Source: an uncultured Ignavibacteriota bacterium (GTDB lineage Bacteria > Bacteroidota > Ignavibacteria > Palsa-1295). Taken from it: 64,000 bases of DNA. Made by a program: the position numbers and the translations under genes. Each line of letters opens with the position of its first letter. Within the stretch, counting starts at the first letter, position 1. Positions 17,584 to 27,326 of this stretch are shown here, piece by piece. Location of the stretch: assembly GCA_903900335.1 (NCBI GenBank), contig CAIUMP010000056.1:1-64000 (forward strand). The letters run 5' to 3'. The notes beneath the pieces were generated by a model. It searched no databases. It was given only the letters and a program-made list of their open reading frames with translations, and had not been told where the DNA came from.

Positions 17584-18606
17584 ATGAAAAACTCGATGAG
17601 TGTCCTTATTGCGATTATGTTTGCAAGCATCCTTTTGTGTGCCACCGACCAGATTAAGGCACAGCGGCCGATTGATCCACCTACACACATGGAGTGTAAC
17701 GAATACGCGACCACCCCGATCGATCACTGCCCGCCCCTCAATACGGGTATGTCCTGGGACTGCATGCTCGGTTACATCTATTTCGATAGTCTCTGTAGAG
17801 CTAACTTAACTTGGGGTCAACTCGATTCCTTAGCTAAGGCGATTAATTCCATGGATACGCTCAGGCCATTTCTGCGATTTCAATACGCGATGAATGAGTA
17901 TGATGCCTCCCTTTATGATGAGTTTATGTTTTATGGCATCGACATCACACCTGGTTACAAAACCCCGCCCGCGATTATTCTGAGCCTATTGCTGGACCGG
18001 GAGGATTCCATTCTTGGGCATTATAGTAAGGTAAGATTTCTCGCTAACACGGAACTGATTCTTCACGTGAAGGTTGTCGAGGTGACGAGCGACATAGAAC
18101 CTACGATCAATCGGCCTCTCCAGTGCTTCAAGGCAATAATCCTCGACACCATCAAGGGTAAAAATTTTCCGTCAAACCTGTACTACACACTGCCAGGAGG
18201 GAAATTACACCGCGAACCACAGAGCGAGGGTTATCCTGCTATCGGATTCGTAATCTCGCCTGAATGGCAGAAATATGGGACGCCATCGGACTTCAGGGTG
18301 GTCGCTACCGATAGTGCCGGACACCGCGCAATCAGCGGAAGCAATCAGTTCGGTGAAAATGCTGTCGCAGTGGACTCTGAATATATCGTTTGTCTAAACG
18401 TGCAAAAGGAGGTGTATGATGGGGCACATGTCTTCCGTGATTATTGGCCCGCCACTCACTATTCGCCGGAAGCCGGGCTGTTCAGAATTAATCCCGATCA
18501 CAAGGTGATGATTCCATCCGACTTTTTTGGATATGGCACCTCCGTTCCATTAGCAACGTTTTTATCCATGATCAGAGCAGACATCCACAACATCGTAGCT
18601 CATTAA
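17584..18606 (+). CDS. Exported protein of unknown function
   Basis: A 340-residue exported protein. I use the ATG at 17584, preceded by AGGAATAGGA; the frame extends eleven codons further up without a better start. The signal peptide (MKNSMSVLIAIMFASILL, ending near IKAQ) is cleavable. The mature part is cysteine-containing at its start (MECNEYATTPIDHCPP) with mixed alpha/beta prediction later; LRFQYAMNEYDASLYDE and FRVVATDSAGHRAISGSNQFGENAV are distinctive but unfamiliar. There is no T9SS domain. Base composition is lower in GC than in the flanking genes. It sits 13 bp before the metzincin-like gene in the same direction, so the two may form an exported pair. Confidence 0.6.
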   Translation: MKNSMSVLIAIMFASILLCATDQIKAQRPIDPPTHMECNEYATTPIDHCPPLNTGMSWDCMLGYIYFDSLCRANLTWGQLDSLAKAINSMDTLRPFLRFQYAMNEYDASLYDEFMFYGIDITPGYKTPPAIILSLLLDREDSILGHYSKVRFLANTELILHVKVVEVTSDIEPTINRPLQCFKAIILDTIKGKNFPSNLYYTLPGGKLHREPQSEGYPAIGFVISPEWQKYGTPSDFRVVATDSAGHRAISGSNQFGENAVAVDSEYIVCLNVQKEVYDGAHVFRDYWPATHYSPEAGLFRINPDHKVMIPSDFFGYGTSVPLATFLSMIRADIHNIVAH

Positions 18607-18619
18607 AGAGGTGATTATT

Positions 18620-19768
18620 ATGAAGAACACCCTTTTTGCCTTCCTACTTTGCACCTTCTCGTTCCTTGGATGGAGCCGGGCTCAAGACAAGCCCTGTTCT
18701 GCCAAGAGGTTCATGTTTACCATGATTATCGCAGACCCTAGTTCGTCGATTGGATGTGACTTTGACGATGTAATAGCGACTGACCCGTGGGATTCTTTTG
18801 TAGACGACCAGTTGATGTGGCATCTCGGTTCAACCGTGACCTTTTGCACACCGCATGACCTCGACCACGATGGTCACGGCTGCGTTGACGGGAATGCCTT
18901 GAAACAGTGCATAGAAGATGCGTGGCATGAGTGGGCTAACCTCTGTCCAGGCGCACTCACCATAAGTGAAGAAGATGTGGCAACTGCTGGTTGTTGCATC
19001 GATATAACATACGGCATTAAGGCGGATCAGTTTGACACCAGAATAGATCCAATTGATAGAATCGGGGCGCAGACCACGGTTCATGTAAATAGCCCAGCTA
19101 ATTGGATTGTTTGTCAGGTTCCGCCAACTGATTTCGACGCGGGTAAAATTCAGATATTAATCAACCAAACAGGAAAACTTGCTGGGTGGCACGCCTACCC
19201 TTGCGACCCTGCACCTGCGGGATGTAATGCACTATACAAGGATAATCTTTGCAATGTACTTCGGCACGAGATTGGGCATTGTTTCGGGCTTACACATTTA
19301 GAAGACTTGGACGCGAATGGCGATTACGCGATTGATCTTGGCACAGGCCTACCCTCTTCCGACGGTCTAAAGACAGACCTAATGGCGCACCTTGCCTTCA
19401 CCGACTGGACAAAGGCATGCGGACTCACCCCGATGTCGAGGAATGACATTTGCGCATTTAAGAAGCTGTATTGCCGTGAATCCCTTGCAGTTCAGAGCCA
19501 ACCAAGCACTTTTGAGCGGACCATTCAACTCAGCCCCAATCCAGCCAACAAGACCGTGCAGGTCTTGCTCACACTCGAGGCTGCTGAAGCGGGTGTCTTG
19601 CACATTTATTCAATTACGGGCAAAGAAATTCATGGCATAGGGCGACGGGTTCGAGGTGGCGAGAATGGTTTTGCACTCGATGTATCATCGCTCACGCCCG
19701 GTGCCTATGTGGTCTCTTTGGAAGGTGCATTCCATCGGGTATCTCGCCTACTCAGGATCAAAAAATAG
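18620..19768 (+). CDS. Secreted metzincin-like metalloprotease with T9SS sorting domain
   Basis: A 382-residue secreted protein. The start at ATG 18620 has an AGAGGTG ribosome site seven bases before it. After a signal peptide (about 1-21) comes a cysteine-rich domain holding LRHEIGHCFGLTHLEDL: His216, Glu217, His220 and His226 make the metzincin signature HExxHxxGxxH. DLMAHLAF about 40 residues later can serve as the Met-turn. This layout fits matrixin or pappalysin-like proteases. Residues 305-382 are a T9SS domain (IQLSPNPANKTVQVLL, LHIYSITGKEI, LTPGAYVVSLEG). It probably acts at the cell surface or outside. Low GC, like its upstream partner. Confidence 0.78.
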   Translation: MKNTLFAFLLCTFSFLGWSRAQDKPCSAKRFMFTMIIADPSSSIGCDFDDVIATDPWDSFVDDQLMWHLGSTVTFCTPHDLDHDGHGCVDGNALKQCIEDAWHEWANLCPGALTISEEDVATAGCCIDITYGIKADQFDTRIDPIDRIGAQTTVHVNSPANWIVCQVPPTDFDAGKIQILINQTGKLAGWHAYPCDPAPAGCNALYKDNLCNVLRHEIGHCFGLTHLEDLDANGDYAIDLGTGLPSSDGLKTDLMAHLAFTDWTKACGLTPMSRNDICAFKKLYCRESLAVQSQPSTFERTIQLSPNPANKTVQVLLTLEAAEAGVLHIYSITGKEIHGIGRRVRGGENGFALDVSSLTPGAYVVSLEGAFHRVSRLLRIKK

Positions 19769-19829
19769 ACTCTGAGCCAAGAAGTTCTGCTTCTGAAAAT
19801 CAAACTCAGACGATCAAATAAAAAGAATC

Positions 19830-21830
19830 CTATCGTAAAATCAGCATCGGCAGCACCTGCACGCCGTGGGCTGTCAGGATACGAACAAACCTGGGGCCGG
19901 GAGTAAGTCCGGCGAGATTGGTTACAAATGCGTCCCCGCTGAGATTGGCGGTTTCGCGCAGCTCCACCCGGCCCAGCGCGTTCAGCACTTCAATAGTTGC
20001 GTTGGCGACAGGCTCCTGGGAGGTTATCTCCATTGTACTGCTCGCCGGGTTTGGCGTGATGCGAAACGCGGGGCGGCGGCCGTAGCGGAGGAAATCGCTG
20101 AGCATCGTTTCGCCGCACGCGCTGTGAGAGCATATCTGCGCGGTCGTGGCCTTGATGCTTCCGCAGATGGTGGTGTCGGGAGTGAAGCGTCCGGGGCCAA
20201 AGGTCACCGTGCCACACTTCTGCGCAGTTGGATAGAATGCGAAGCGAGCGGTGATGTCGAGCGAATCAACCGCTTGCCCGGCAGAGCCGTTGATGTGTAT
20301 GAGCGCGTTGCCTGCGGCGAGGGTGGCGATGTCTAATCGTGTTCCTTGCGAGTCGAAGGTGCCTTCATACACGAGGACTGCTGTATCGTATGTGATCGGC
20401 AGATCGAAGCTGGAGACTCCAATCCGCCCGACATGAACAGAAAGCGAAATCTCTCCAATAGTATCTGTGGTGATGTTCTGCGGATTCAGTAACACGTTCT
20501 CGCTGTCAGCTCCGCGCCCTGCGAGAGCGACCTTCCAAATGGTGCCATCGCTCAGGCGGATGTTCAACGTTGCGTTGTGCTGCCCTACGGAGTCCGGTGC
20601 AAAGCGGAGTACCAGGGAATCAAGCTGTGTGAGCGCAGCAGTAGGCGCGTGGGTGAGCGCGAAACTCACTGAACCTGGCCCGTCGATCCACTCCGCGACA
20701 ATTGTTGGCGGCGTACAGGTGATACCTGTGTAGGGCTGAATAAGAACGCTCGCGCTCGCGTAGCTGCAGATCGAGGTGGCAGTTCCGGTGAATAGGTCGC
20801 TCCCCGCAAGCGTGGGCGGCGAATACATGTTCGGCACCGGCTGGCCACCCGAGTTCGTCGTTCGCCAGACGCTACCCGCTGTGTCGAGCGCGAGCAACAG
20901 ATTATCGTTGATCGCGCAGATGGCGATCTCATCCCGGTTACAGTTCGGTCCACCGATGGGAATCCAGGTCACACCATTGTCAATGGAGCGAAGCACCCCA
21001 TCCGAAACGGTAGTAACATAGCTGCTCTGGGTACCGAGTGCAATAGCACCGGAAAAATAGGAGAGGTCTTGCGAGATGCTCACTTGCCACGAGGCACCCT
21101 CATCCGTAGAGACGAGAATATTCGAGCTGGTATTGAACGTGTTCTCGATGGCCTCGTTCACAACATACGCGTTGCCTTTGCAGGAGTCGAAGGCAAAACT
21201 ATAACAATCCTGGTCGAATACCCCAAGCAACTGCTGCCAGGATGCGCCACCGTTCGAAGAGCGAAAGAGGGCACCACCAAGCGAGGGCAAGTCCTTGGCA
21301 GTGAAGAAATAGAGTGCTCCTTTGCGATACAGCAACTGGCGACCAAGATCATTTACTTGTCCCGTCCTCCATGTTCGGCCTCTGTCAGTGGAGACGAACA
21401 CTGTCCCCGGCGCAGACCACGCCGCAATGATCGTGTCGGGGTTACCTGCAAAACAGCCACTCGCACCGGGACTAAAATTATCGGGCTGCAAATTCTTCCA
21501 CGACGCACCACCGGTCGTCGTCAGATAGAGTCCGTGGTAGGTGGTAACAAGTCCGAAATTCCGGTCGAAGAATTGAATGTCGAAAATGTAGTCCCCCGGC
21601 TCGGTGAAGGTGAGTGCGTTTCGCTGCCAGGTAACTCCGCTGTCGGCGGACGAATAAAGCGCATCGCGTCCGGCCCAGACCATGCCGTCCCGATAGGTGA
21701 TCGCACCTCCTGGCAGACTGGTTGAGTCCAGCAGACGCGGTGCTGCCACGCGCCATTGCGCGCGTGCTCCTTCGGGGCTAAGAATTGCCCAGACAGCACT
21801 CAGAAGGAGCAGAATTCGTATCGTTCTCAT
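19830..21830 (-). CDS. BNR/sortilin-type repeat protein with T9SS sorting domain
   Basis: A 666-residue secreted protein. After a signal peptide (about 1-24, GARAQ) the first half contains at least six Asp-box (BNR) repeats of the type S-T-D-x-G-x-T-W: SSADSGVTWQR, TTTGGASWKN, STDRGRTWRT, SSNGGASWQQ, STDEGASWQV and SIDNGVTWIP, which predicts a six- or seven-bladed beta-propeller. The middle section (about 330-580) is made of Ig-like beta modules. The last 75 residues are a T9SS domain (FRITPNPASSTMEI, EVLNALGRVELRE, LTPGPRFVRIL). BNR propellers in this group are surface proteins or glycosidases; no catalytic residues can be named. Confidence 0.8.
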   Translation of the reverse strand: MRTIRILLLLSAVWAILSPEGARAQWRVAAPRLLDSTSLPGGAITYRDGMVWAGRDALYSSADSGVTWQRNALTFTEPGDYIFDIQFFDRNFGLVTTYHGLYLTTTGGASWKNLQPDNFSPGASGCFAGNPDTIIAAWSAPGTVFVSTDRGRTWRTGQVNDLGRQLLYRKGALYFFTAKDLPSLGGALFRSSNGGASWQQLLGVFDQDCYSFAFDSCKGNAYVVNEAIENTFNTSSNILVSTDEGASWQVSISQDLSYFSGAIALGTQSSYVTTVSDGVLRSIDNGVTWIPIGGPNCNRDEIAICAINDNLLLALDTAGSVWRTTNSGGQPVPNMYSPPTLAGSDLFTGTATSICSYASASVLIQPYTGITCTPPTIVAEWIDGPGSVSFALTHAPTAALTQLDSLVLRFAPDSVGQHNATLNIRLSDGTIWKVALAGRGADSENVLLNPQNITTDTIGEISLSVHVGRIGVSSFDLPITYDTAVLVYEGTFDSQGTRLDIATLAAGNALIHINGSAGQAVDSLDITARFAFYPTAQKCGTVTFGPGRFTPDTTICGSIKATTAQICSHSACGETMLSDFLRYGRRPAFRITPNPASSTMEITSQEPVANATIEVLNALGRVELRETANLSGDAFVTNLAGLTPGPRFVRILTAHGVQVLPMLILR

Positions 21831-21977
21831 TGTCTAAATCACAGGACAGCGGGCAGGGTGCAGGTTCCACCTCAACAACCCCACTCTATAAGAACCGCCA
21901 AGTGCAAAAAGGTTACAGCCGCCGGGCTCAAAATCTTTGTAAACTAAAGTCTACGCTTCACCCGTTGGGGTCACACA

Positions 21978-24227
21978 ATGCGCACACGAGCGATATTTTA
22001 TGGTATTCTGAGCCTGCTGATCCTGGCCGGTGTGCTCGTGCTCGACCTGATCGCACACTCCTACACGGCGATGCAGGGGCCGGTGCTCGAACTAGTCCGC
22101 GCTGGATTGCAGGGGGCCGCAATGCTCTGGCTCGCTCGGGCCGCAGAAGTGTTGTTCTTCCGAACCTCCGCGATCAGCCGCAGCGAGGAAATACGCCGCG
22201 CTTCGAACTGGCCAGTGACGCTCGTTCAGCGATTTTCGCTGGTCTTAGGAATCTCCGTCCTGCTTGCGTTCGCTCCGTTTCTTTTCACACTTTCACTTCC
22301 GCGGCCTCCCCGCCCCTCGCCGTTTGCCGTCGCACCGGGATCGTTCTCAACGGTCATCTCGATAGACATACTTGGCGCGATCTGGCTTGTGATGCTTGTC
22401 GCGCTGATCATGAGCTTTTGGCAGCTTGTATTCGTCCGGCAATCGGCGCATTTTGCTCGCCGACGATTCATTGGCTGGTCCACCGCTTCCGTCGCTCTGG
22501 CACTCTTTACGCTGTGGCAGGCGGAGAACGTGGTGCCGACGGGAGCGCTGGGCGTATCGATCCTTTCGGTTCTTGTGCTGGCCACTGCCCTGGCAGCGCT
22601 TCTCCTCGGATACCGCTTGCCCTGGCTACCCCATGTCACGAAGGAGGATAAGCGCAAACTTCTCCTATTCACAGCGCTCAACGTGTTGCTTGCTTCGAGT
22701 GCGCTGCTGTTGTTTGGAGGAGATAAGATCGTTACCGACGTTATCTTTGAACGCTATGCGCTCTTCTGGCAAATGATCGCGATCTCTGTTTTTGGTACGC
22801 TCGCGATCTATTTTGCACTTGTCTTTTTCAGCACATTCTTTTCACTCTCTTCCACCGAGCTGGTGCAGCGCAAGTCTGCGGAGGTCCAGTCGCTCGCTAA
22901 GCTCACGCGTTTTTCATCCGACATTCTTTCAAGCGAACTGCTGCTCGATCTGCCTCGACTTGCAGAACAGATCACGGCTCTCGCTTGCGAGGCTACGGAG
23001 TCCGACTCAGCGTGGCTGGAGCTTCAGTCAAATTCCTTCGCGCCGACAGGTACTGCTATGAATCGCGCTGCCGACAATGGAGGCGAGGATGTGATCCGAT
23101 CCTATGTCGGAATTGGTGAGCACGCGGCCGAGTACATCATGACCGATGGTGAAAACCTTCCGGCAGTCGACGATGAAGGAGGCGAAGGACCGCGAGCTGA
23201 GCTGGAGCGTTCGCGCAAAGCCTTCGTCCTGAAGCGCGTGACGGGCTCCAAGCAGTACCTGTTTCCCACTGCTGAACAGGCGCGCGATAACAGGGAATTG
23301 CGTTCCTTGGTCGCCGTGCCGCTGCTTCGAAAGGATGAGGTGCGCGGCGGCCTCTATGTGGCAAAGCATCGTGAAGATGGCTTCGACGATGATGATCTCA
23401 CGGTGCTCACCGCTTTTACGGACGTCGCGTCGCTTGCTCTCGAAACTGCGCGCCTCTTGCAGGACTCCATCGAAAAGCAAAAGTTTGATGGTGAGCTCCG
23501 CGCGGCACGCCTCATGCAGAAGAGTCTGCAGCCTACGCAGTTCCCCGATATTCCTGGATTCGATGTCTATGTTACCAGCATTCCGGCATACGATGTCGGA
23601 GGCGACTATTACGATTTCTCTGAACTCTGGGATGGCTCCGCGATGGTTGCGATCGGGGATGTCTCCGGCAAGGGGATATCCGCGTCGCTGTACATGGCAG
23701 AGACGAAAGGTGTTGTTCAGGCACTGGCACCCATGATGGCCAGCATGACCGCGCTGCTTGAATCCACGAACGACGCGCTGCTCCACAACTCACCAACCCA
23801 GTCCTCGCTACGGCGATCCTTCGTTACGCTCGGGCTGATCTCCGTGGGAAAGAAAGGTGTGAGGTATGCACGCGCTGGGCACACACCGCTACTCATTGTC
23901 CGGGCCGATGGGACGTACGGCTTTGTGCAGCCGCGTGGAATGGCCGTCGGCTTGATGAAGAAGACGGACTTCGCAGATAAGATCGAAGAAATGGGCCTCG
24001 ATATTGTTTCCGGCGACATCCTCGTGCTCTATAGCGATGGTATCACCGACGCACGCGACCCGATGGGACAAGAACTCGGTTATGAGCGATTAGCCCGACT
24101 CGTCGCGGAACATCGTGATCTTCGCGCACGCGATCTTACACTGAGGCTGCTTTCGAGTATCGCCGAGTTTACCGAATCTGCAAATTTCGATGACGATGCA
24201 ACCCTCGTCGTCATGAAGTGCTTATAG
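21978..24227 (+). CDS. Membrane-bound SpoIIE/RsbU-type PP2C phosphatase with GAF domain
   Basis: A 749-residue signalling phosphatase. The N-terminus (1-295) holds about eight transmembrane helices. A linker leads to a GAF-like sensor (about 320-495, with LRSLVAVPLLRKDEVRGGLYVAK). A short helix ELRAARLMQKSLQP joins the SpoIIE phosphatase domain (515-749), whose metal-binding aspartates lie in VGGDYYDF (Asp543), GDVSGKG (Asp561), YSDGITDA (Asp687) and FDDDATL. Such enzymes dephosphorylate anti-sigma factor antagonists. The STAS protein gene starts four bases after the stop and is the likely substrate. No kinase (RsbW type) is encoded nearby. Confidence 0.9.
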   Translation: MRTRAIFYGILSLLILAGVLVLDLIAHSYTAMQGPVLELVRAGLQGAAMLWLARAAEVLFFRTSAISRSEEIRRASNWPVTLVQRFSLVLGISVLLAFAPFLFTLSLPRPPRPSPFAVAPGSFSTVISIDILGAIWLVMLVALIMSFWQLVFVRQSAHFARRRFIGWSTASVALALFTLWQAENVVPTGALGVSILSVLVLATALAALLLGYRLPWLPHVTKEDKRKLLLFTALNVLLASSALLLFGGDKIVTDVIFERYALFWQMIAISVFGTLAIYFALVFFSTFFSLSSTELVQRKSAEVQSLAKLTRFSSDILSSELLLDLPRLAEQITALACEATESDSAWLELQSNSFAPTGTAMNRAADNGGEDVIRSYVGIGEHAAEYIMTDGENLPAVDDEGGEGPRAELERSRKAFVLKRVTGSKQYLFPTAEQARDNRELRSLVAVPLLRKDEVRGGLYVAKHREDGFDDDDLTVLTAFTDVASLALETARLLQDSIEKQKFDGELRAARLMQKSLQPTQFPDIPGFDVYVTSIPAYDVGGDYYDFSELWDGSAMVAIGDVSGKGISASLYMAETKGVVQALAPMMASMTALLESTNDALLHNSPTQSSLRRSFVTLGLISVGKKGVRYARAGHTPLLIVRADGTYGFVQPRGMAVGLMKKTDFADKIEEMGLDIVSGDILVLYSDGITDARDPMGQELGYERLARLVAEHRDLRARDLTLRLLSSIAEFTESANFDDDATLVVMKCL

Positions 24228-24231
24228 GATC

Positions 24232-24603
24232 ATGTCAACACCATTAACGCCCCCTCGCTTTTCTGTAGCGGTAACATCCGCAACGGATGCACCCAACACC
24301 GTGATCGCGCTCACTGGGCAGCTCGATGCACACACGGCAACAGAGTTCGAGCGATTCCTCGAACAAACCATCCGCGCCGACCAGAAGTATAACCTGATCG
24401 TGGATTTTCACAACGTAGAATATATCTCCAGCGCAGGACTCGGTGTCTTGATGGGACTCATCGAAGAGGTTCGAGCAGGGGGCGGAGATATGAAGCTCGC
24501 CGCACTGCCGGACAAGATATTTCACATCCTGGATCTTCTTGGCTTTCCAATGGTCTTCCAGATCTTCCAGACGGTTGCAGAAGCGGAGCGTGACTTTCAG
24601 TAA
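24232..24603 (+). CDS. STAS-domain anti-sigma factor antagonist
   Basis: A 123-residue single-domain STAS protein (RsbV/SpoIIAA type). LIVDFHNVEYISSAGLGVLMGL is the conserved phosphorylation site region; Ser66 or Ser67 is the expected phospho-acceptor. ALTGQLDAHTATEFERFL is the usual first strand and helix. When dephosphorylated by the adjacent SpoIIE phosphatase it would bind an anti-sigma kinase and release a sigma factor or effector. The 4-bp spacing to the phosphatase gene supports a partner-switching pair. Confidence 0.9.
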   Translation: MSTPLTPPRFSVAVTSATDAPNTVIALTGQLDAHTATEFERFLEQTIRADQKYNLIVDFHNVEYISSAGLGVLMGLIEEVRAGGGDMKLAALPDKIFHILDLLGFPMVFQIFQTVAEAERDFQ

Positions 24604-24676
24604 GCCGGCGCGTTGCGAGAAGTACTCAAGTAGTCTGATGTTCGCCTCCTGCTTTGCCATGTGCCGGTACTAACGT

Positions 24677-25723
24677 ATGTCTCTGTGTCTCAGCATGATC
24701 GTCAAGAACGAGGCGCATATCATTCAGCGCTCGCTCCGATCCATTCGCCCCTTCATCGACTGCTATTCCATTAGTGATACAGGTTCGACCGATGCCACGA
24801 TGGAGATCATCCGCGAGGAGCTTGGCGATCTCCCCGGTGTGCTACGGCGCGACGACTGGGTGGACTTCGCGACCAATCGCAATCTGGCGATGGCGAACTG
24901 CACAGCAACACACATCGTATTTCTGGATGCTGACGATGTGGTCCACTCCACTACACGAAACCTCGTTCTTCCTCCGGAATATGACGGCTTTACCGTTCGA
25001 ATTGAGATGCCATCGATGGACTCTTGGGCCACAGGTATTATCCGCAACGACCCCCGATGGAGTTGGAAGCACAAGCTTCACGAAAGCCTCTACTTCGATG
25101 GCACACCGAGGATCCAAAAACTGGAGACCCTCTGGGCAAAAACCATCTCCGACTCTCATCGCAACCAAAGTGGCGAGAAACTGCTCCGCGATCTGGAGAT
25201 CCTCGAAACTGAGCCTCTCTTGACTCGCCGCATTTTTTACCAGGCCCAAACGCTAATGGAGCTTGGCCGTCATGAGGAGGCTCTTGCCAAGTATCTTGAA
25301 CGAGCGGAAATGGGCGGATGGCCCGAAGAGATCTACGTCTCACTATGGAGAGCAGCCGAACTCATGTACAAAACTGATGCTACGCCGGCCGCAGTCGAGG
25401 CGGCGCTGAAGAAGGCCTACTGGTTTCGCCCGTCAAGGCTGGAGGCACTGGTCGTGCTATGCGAACTGCTCAACAAGCACAACGCGTACGAGGCAAGCTA
25501 CCGCCATTCGCTGGTCGAACCCAGACCTTCGCAGGACGCGCTCTTCGTCGTAAAGGACGCCGAGTGGCGGCTGCTCGAAGAGCACGCTATCGCCGCATTC
25601 CACTTAGGCAAACTGGACGAAGCCCGCGCGTACAACCTCCGCGTCCTTACTTACAACCTACTGCCCATCGACCGCCGGCGCATCACCGAAGCCCTCAACC
25701 TCTGCGGGTTGGTCATCCCCTGA
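24677..25723 (+). CDS. Family 2 glycosyltransferase with helical repeat C-terminus
   Basis: A 348-residue protein. The first 200 residues are a GT-A fold: MIVKNEAHIIQRSLRSI, the nucleotide-binding SISDTGSTDAT, and the DxD site FLDADD. This is the SunS/TPR-type branch that transfers a sugar in the cytoplasm. The C-terminal 150 residues are TPR-like helices (LMELGRHEEALAKYLERAE, FHLKGLDEARAYN-like FHLGKLDEARAYNLRVL). The acceptor is not indicated. It follows the STAS gene by 73 bp. Confidence 0.82.
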   Translation: MSLCLSMIVKNEAHIIQRSLRSIRPFIDCYSISDTGSTDATMEIIREELGDLPGVLRRDDWVDFATNRNLAMANCTATHIVFLDADDVVHSTTRNLVLPPEYDGFTVRIEMPSMDSWATGIIRNDPRWSWKHKLHESLYFDGTPRIQKLETLWAKTISDSHRNQSGEKLLRDLEILETEPLLTRRIFYQAQTLMELGRHEEALAKYLERAEMGGWPEEIYVSLWRAAELMYKTDATPAAVEAALKKAYWFRPSRLEALVVLCELLNKHNAYEASYRHSLVEPRPSQDALFVVKDAEWRLLEEHAIAAFHLGKLDEARAYNLRVLTYNLLPIDRRRITEALNLCGLVIP

Positions 25724-25823
25724 CGCCAACGAAACCCGACGCAATTGCACGCTGCGTGTGCTATACTCCCTCCGCGCAATTATCCAATATCCTACTGTGG
25801 GATTCTTCGCCGGATGGCTCCGC

Positions 25824-26444
25824 TCAATCCTCCTTCGTGTTGATCCCGATGATGAGCCAGAAACCCCAGATAAGCGTGGTCACAATGGCGATCGTGACTG
25901 GAAACCACAGCGCGATCACCGCTGCGAAAGAATAGAGCGTAAACGCGTAATATCCATACGTAAGGTTTCGCCGCACGATCTGCTCTGCCTTTTCACTCTT
26001 CGCCTGCTTGCCGGCGATCACGGTATGCAGCAGCAAAACCCACGCGAGGCCCTGCGCTGCCACAACGGCATTGTATAGGGCAACAGCCGGTCCAGCGTGA
26101 TCGGTCAGAATAGTCTCACCGAGAAGGCTGGTAGGAAACGGTAGGATGACGACCGTTAGCAGCAAAAACCCATTCGCATAGATAAAGGCGTGCGAAGAGG
26201 AGGAACCGCTAACTAGCTTCGAACCCGAGTGATGATTGACCCAGGTGATCAAGATGATAGTAAAACTAAGGATGAACGTTGCCACCGAGGGTAGCAGATG
26301 GAGCAACGCCATCCAAAGCTCGTGAGTGGAGGATATCTTTTCCAATCCTGGTATTCGAATGTCGATCACCAGTAAGGTCATCGCAATTGCGAATACTCCG
26401 TCCGAAAAGGCTTCTATGCGGGCGTGAGGGTTAGGCTCCGTCAT
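25824..26444 (-). CDS. TMEM175/DUF1211-type potassium channel family protein
   Basis: A 206-residue six-helix membrane protein. The N-terminus contains RIEAFSDGVFAIAMTLLVIDI, the invariant R-x-x-x-F-S-D-G-V-F-A-I-x-x-T-L motif of the bacterial TMEM175 family, which forms tetrameric potassium-selective channels. A second region, WVNHHSGSKLV, is also typical. The gene is isolated, convergent with the glycosyltransferase gene. The 226 bp behind its start hold only a short unconvincing reading frame. Confidence 0.85.
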   Translation of the reverse strand: MTEPNPHARIEAFSDGVFAIAMTLLVIDIRIPGLEKISSTHELWMALLHLLPSVATFILSFTIILITWVNHHSGSKLVSGSSSSHAFIYANGFLLLTVVILPFPTSLLGETILTDHAGPAVALYNAVVAAQGLAWVLLLHTVIAGKQAKSEKAEQIVRRNLTYGYYAFTLYSFAAVIALWFPVTIAIVTTLIWGFWLIIGINTKED

Positions 26445-26670
26445 GGTTCTTACTCTTGGAGATATTTTGGTTAGGAACAGTCATGTGTGAAAACAAGCGA
26501 TTTACAATATAAAAGATTTCGATGGTTCAACGCATCCATCCCATTCCCTGGCTGATCAAAGAGCACTCCCAGCTACTCACACGTTTGTTTGGCTCCCAAG
26601 TGCTGCATCGAGAACCTAATTGGAAACCAAGTAGAAGGCGGAGCGATATTCGTCTTTGATCGGTGGCGAC

Positions 26671-27243
26671 TCAGTACATTCCCCTGTTCGCCGCCAACTG
26701 CCGCGCCAGATTCATCGCACACTTCGCAAGGCGTTCGCTTACAGAGAAGCGCTCAATGACATCGGCGATGTCTTCGAGTTCGTCCAGAGGGGCGATGAGC
26801 ACTGCTGCAGCAAACTCATCGGCGCGCCGCTCCTCCTGGTTGTGCAGTACACCCTCGGTAGAGTAACGGTGCGGGAACCGCTCGCTGTGCTGCACACCAT
26901 CGGGTGAGTGGAAAAGATGATAATACTCATGCCAGAACACCTCGCGCTCGGGCACTCCGCCATTGGGATTGATAACGATCGAGCGATGAACCGTGCACCG
27001 GTCGCCGTCCCAGACGCGCACAAACTCTCCCGGCCTCGCAAGGCTCTCAATAAATGTTGGCTCGGATATATACTGAACAAACGCGAACCCAGCATCTTTG
27101 CCGTGCGGACCTTCTTCGATCACAAGCGTGATGTCGGTCGCTGCCGCGATGTCCTCGATCTGCGACACATCCCCAACTCGTTCGCGGACATCCTCGGCCA
27201 GCCGCACGATCTGCTCTCGACGTCCTAGTGATTCGGAAGTCAT
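26671..27243 (-). CDS. ImmA/IrrE-type zinc metallopeptidase
   Basis: A 190-residue M78-family peptidase. The zinc site is FWHEYYHLFH (His105, Glu106, His109), with a downstream EERRADEFAAAVL segment supplying the third ligand (Glu138) in the usual ExxADxFA form. Relatives cleave a partner XRE repressor, as ImmA does to ImmR in ICEBs1 and IrrE does to DdrO in Deinococcus. The XRE gene lies 83 bp upstream in the same direction, so the cleavage pairing is the obvious hypothesis. No mobile element genes are near, so this is either a free-standing stress switch or a remnant. Confidence 0.85.
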   Translation of the reverse strand: MTSESLGRREQIVRLAEDVRERVGDVSQIEDIAAATDITLVIEEGPHGKDAGFAFVQYISEPTFIESLARPGEFVRVWDGDRCTVHRSIVINPNGGVPEREVFWHEYYHLFHSPDGVQHSERFPHRYSTEGVLHNQEERRADEFAAAVLIAPLDELEDIADVIERFSVSERLAKCAMNLARQLAANRGMY

Positions 27244-27326
27244 ATCAGGATCTCGATCAAGTCAACCCTCATCTGCGAACATGGGGCCGGCCTCCCGCCT
27301 GCACCCCAAGTAACACGAGGTGTAAC

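Noticed and set aside
26522-26659. A 45-codon frame on the plus strand
   Set aside because: No ribosome site, no recognisable features, and no neighbour in the same direction; not enough to call a gene.
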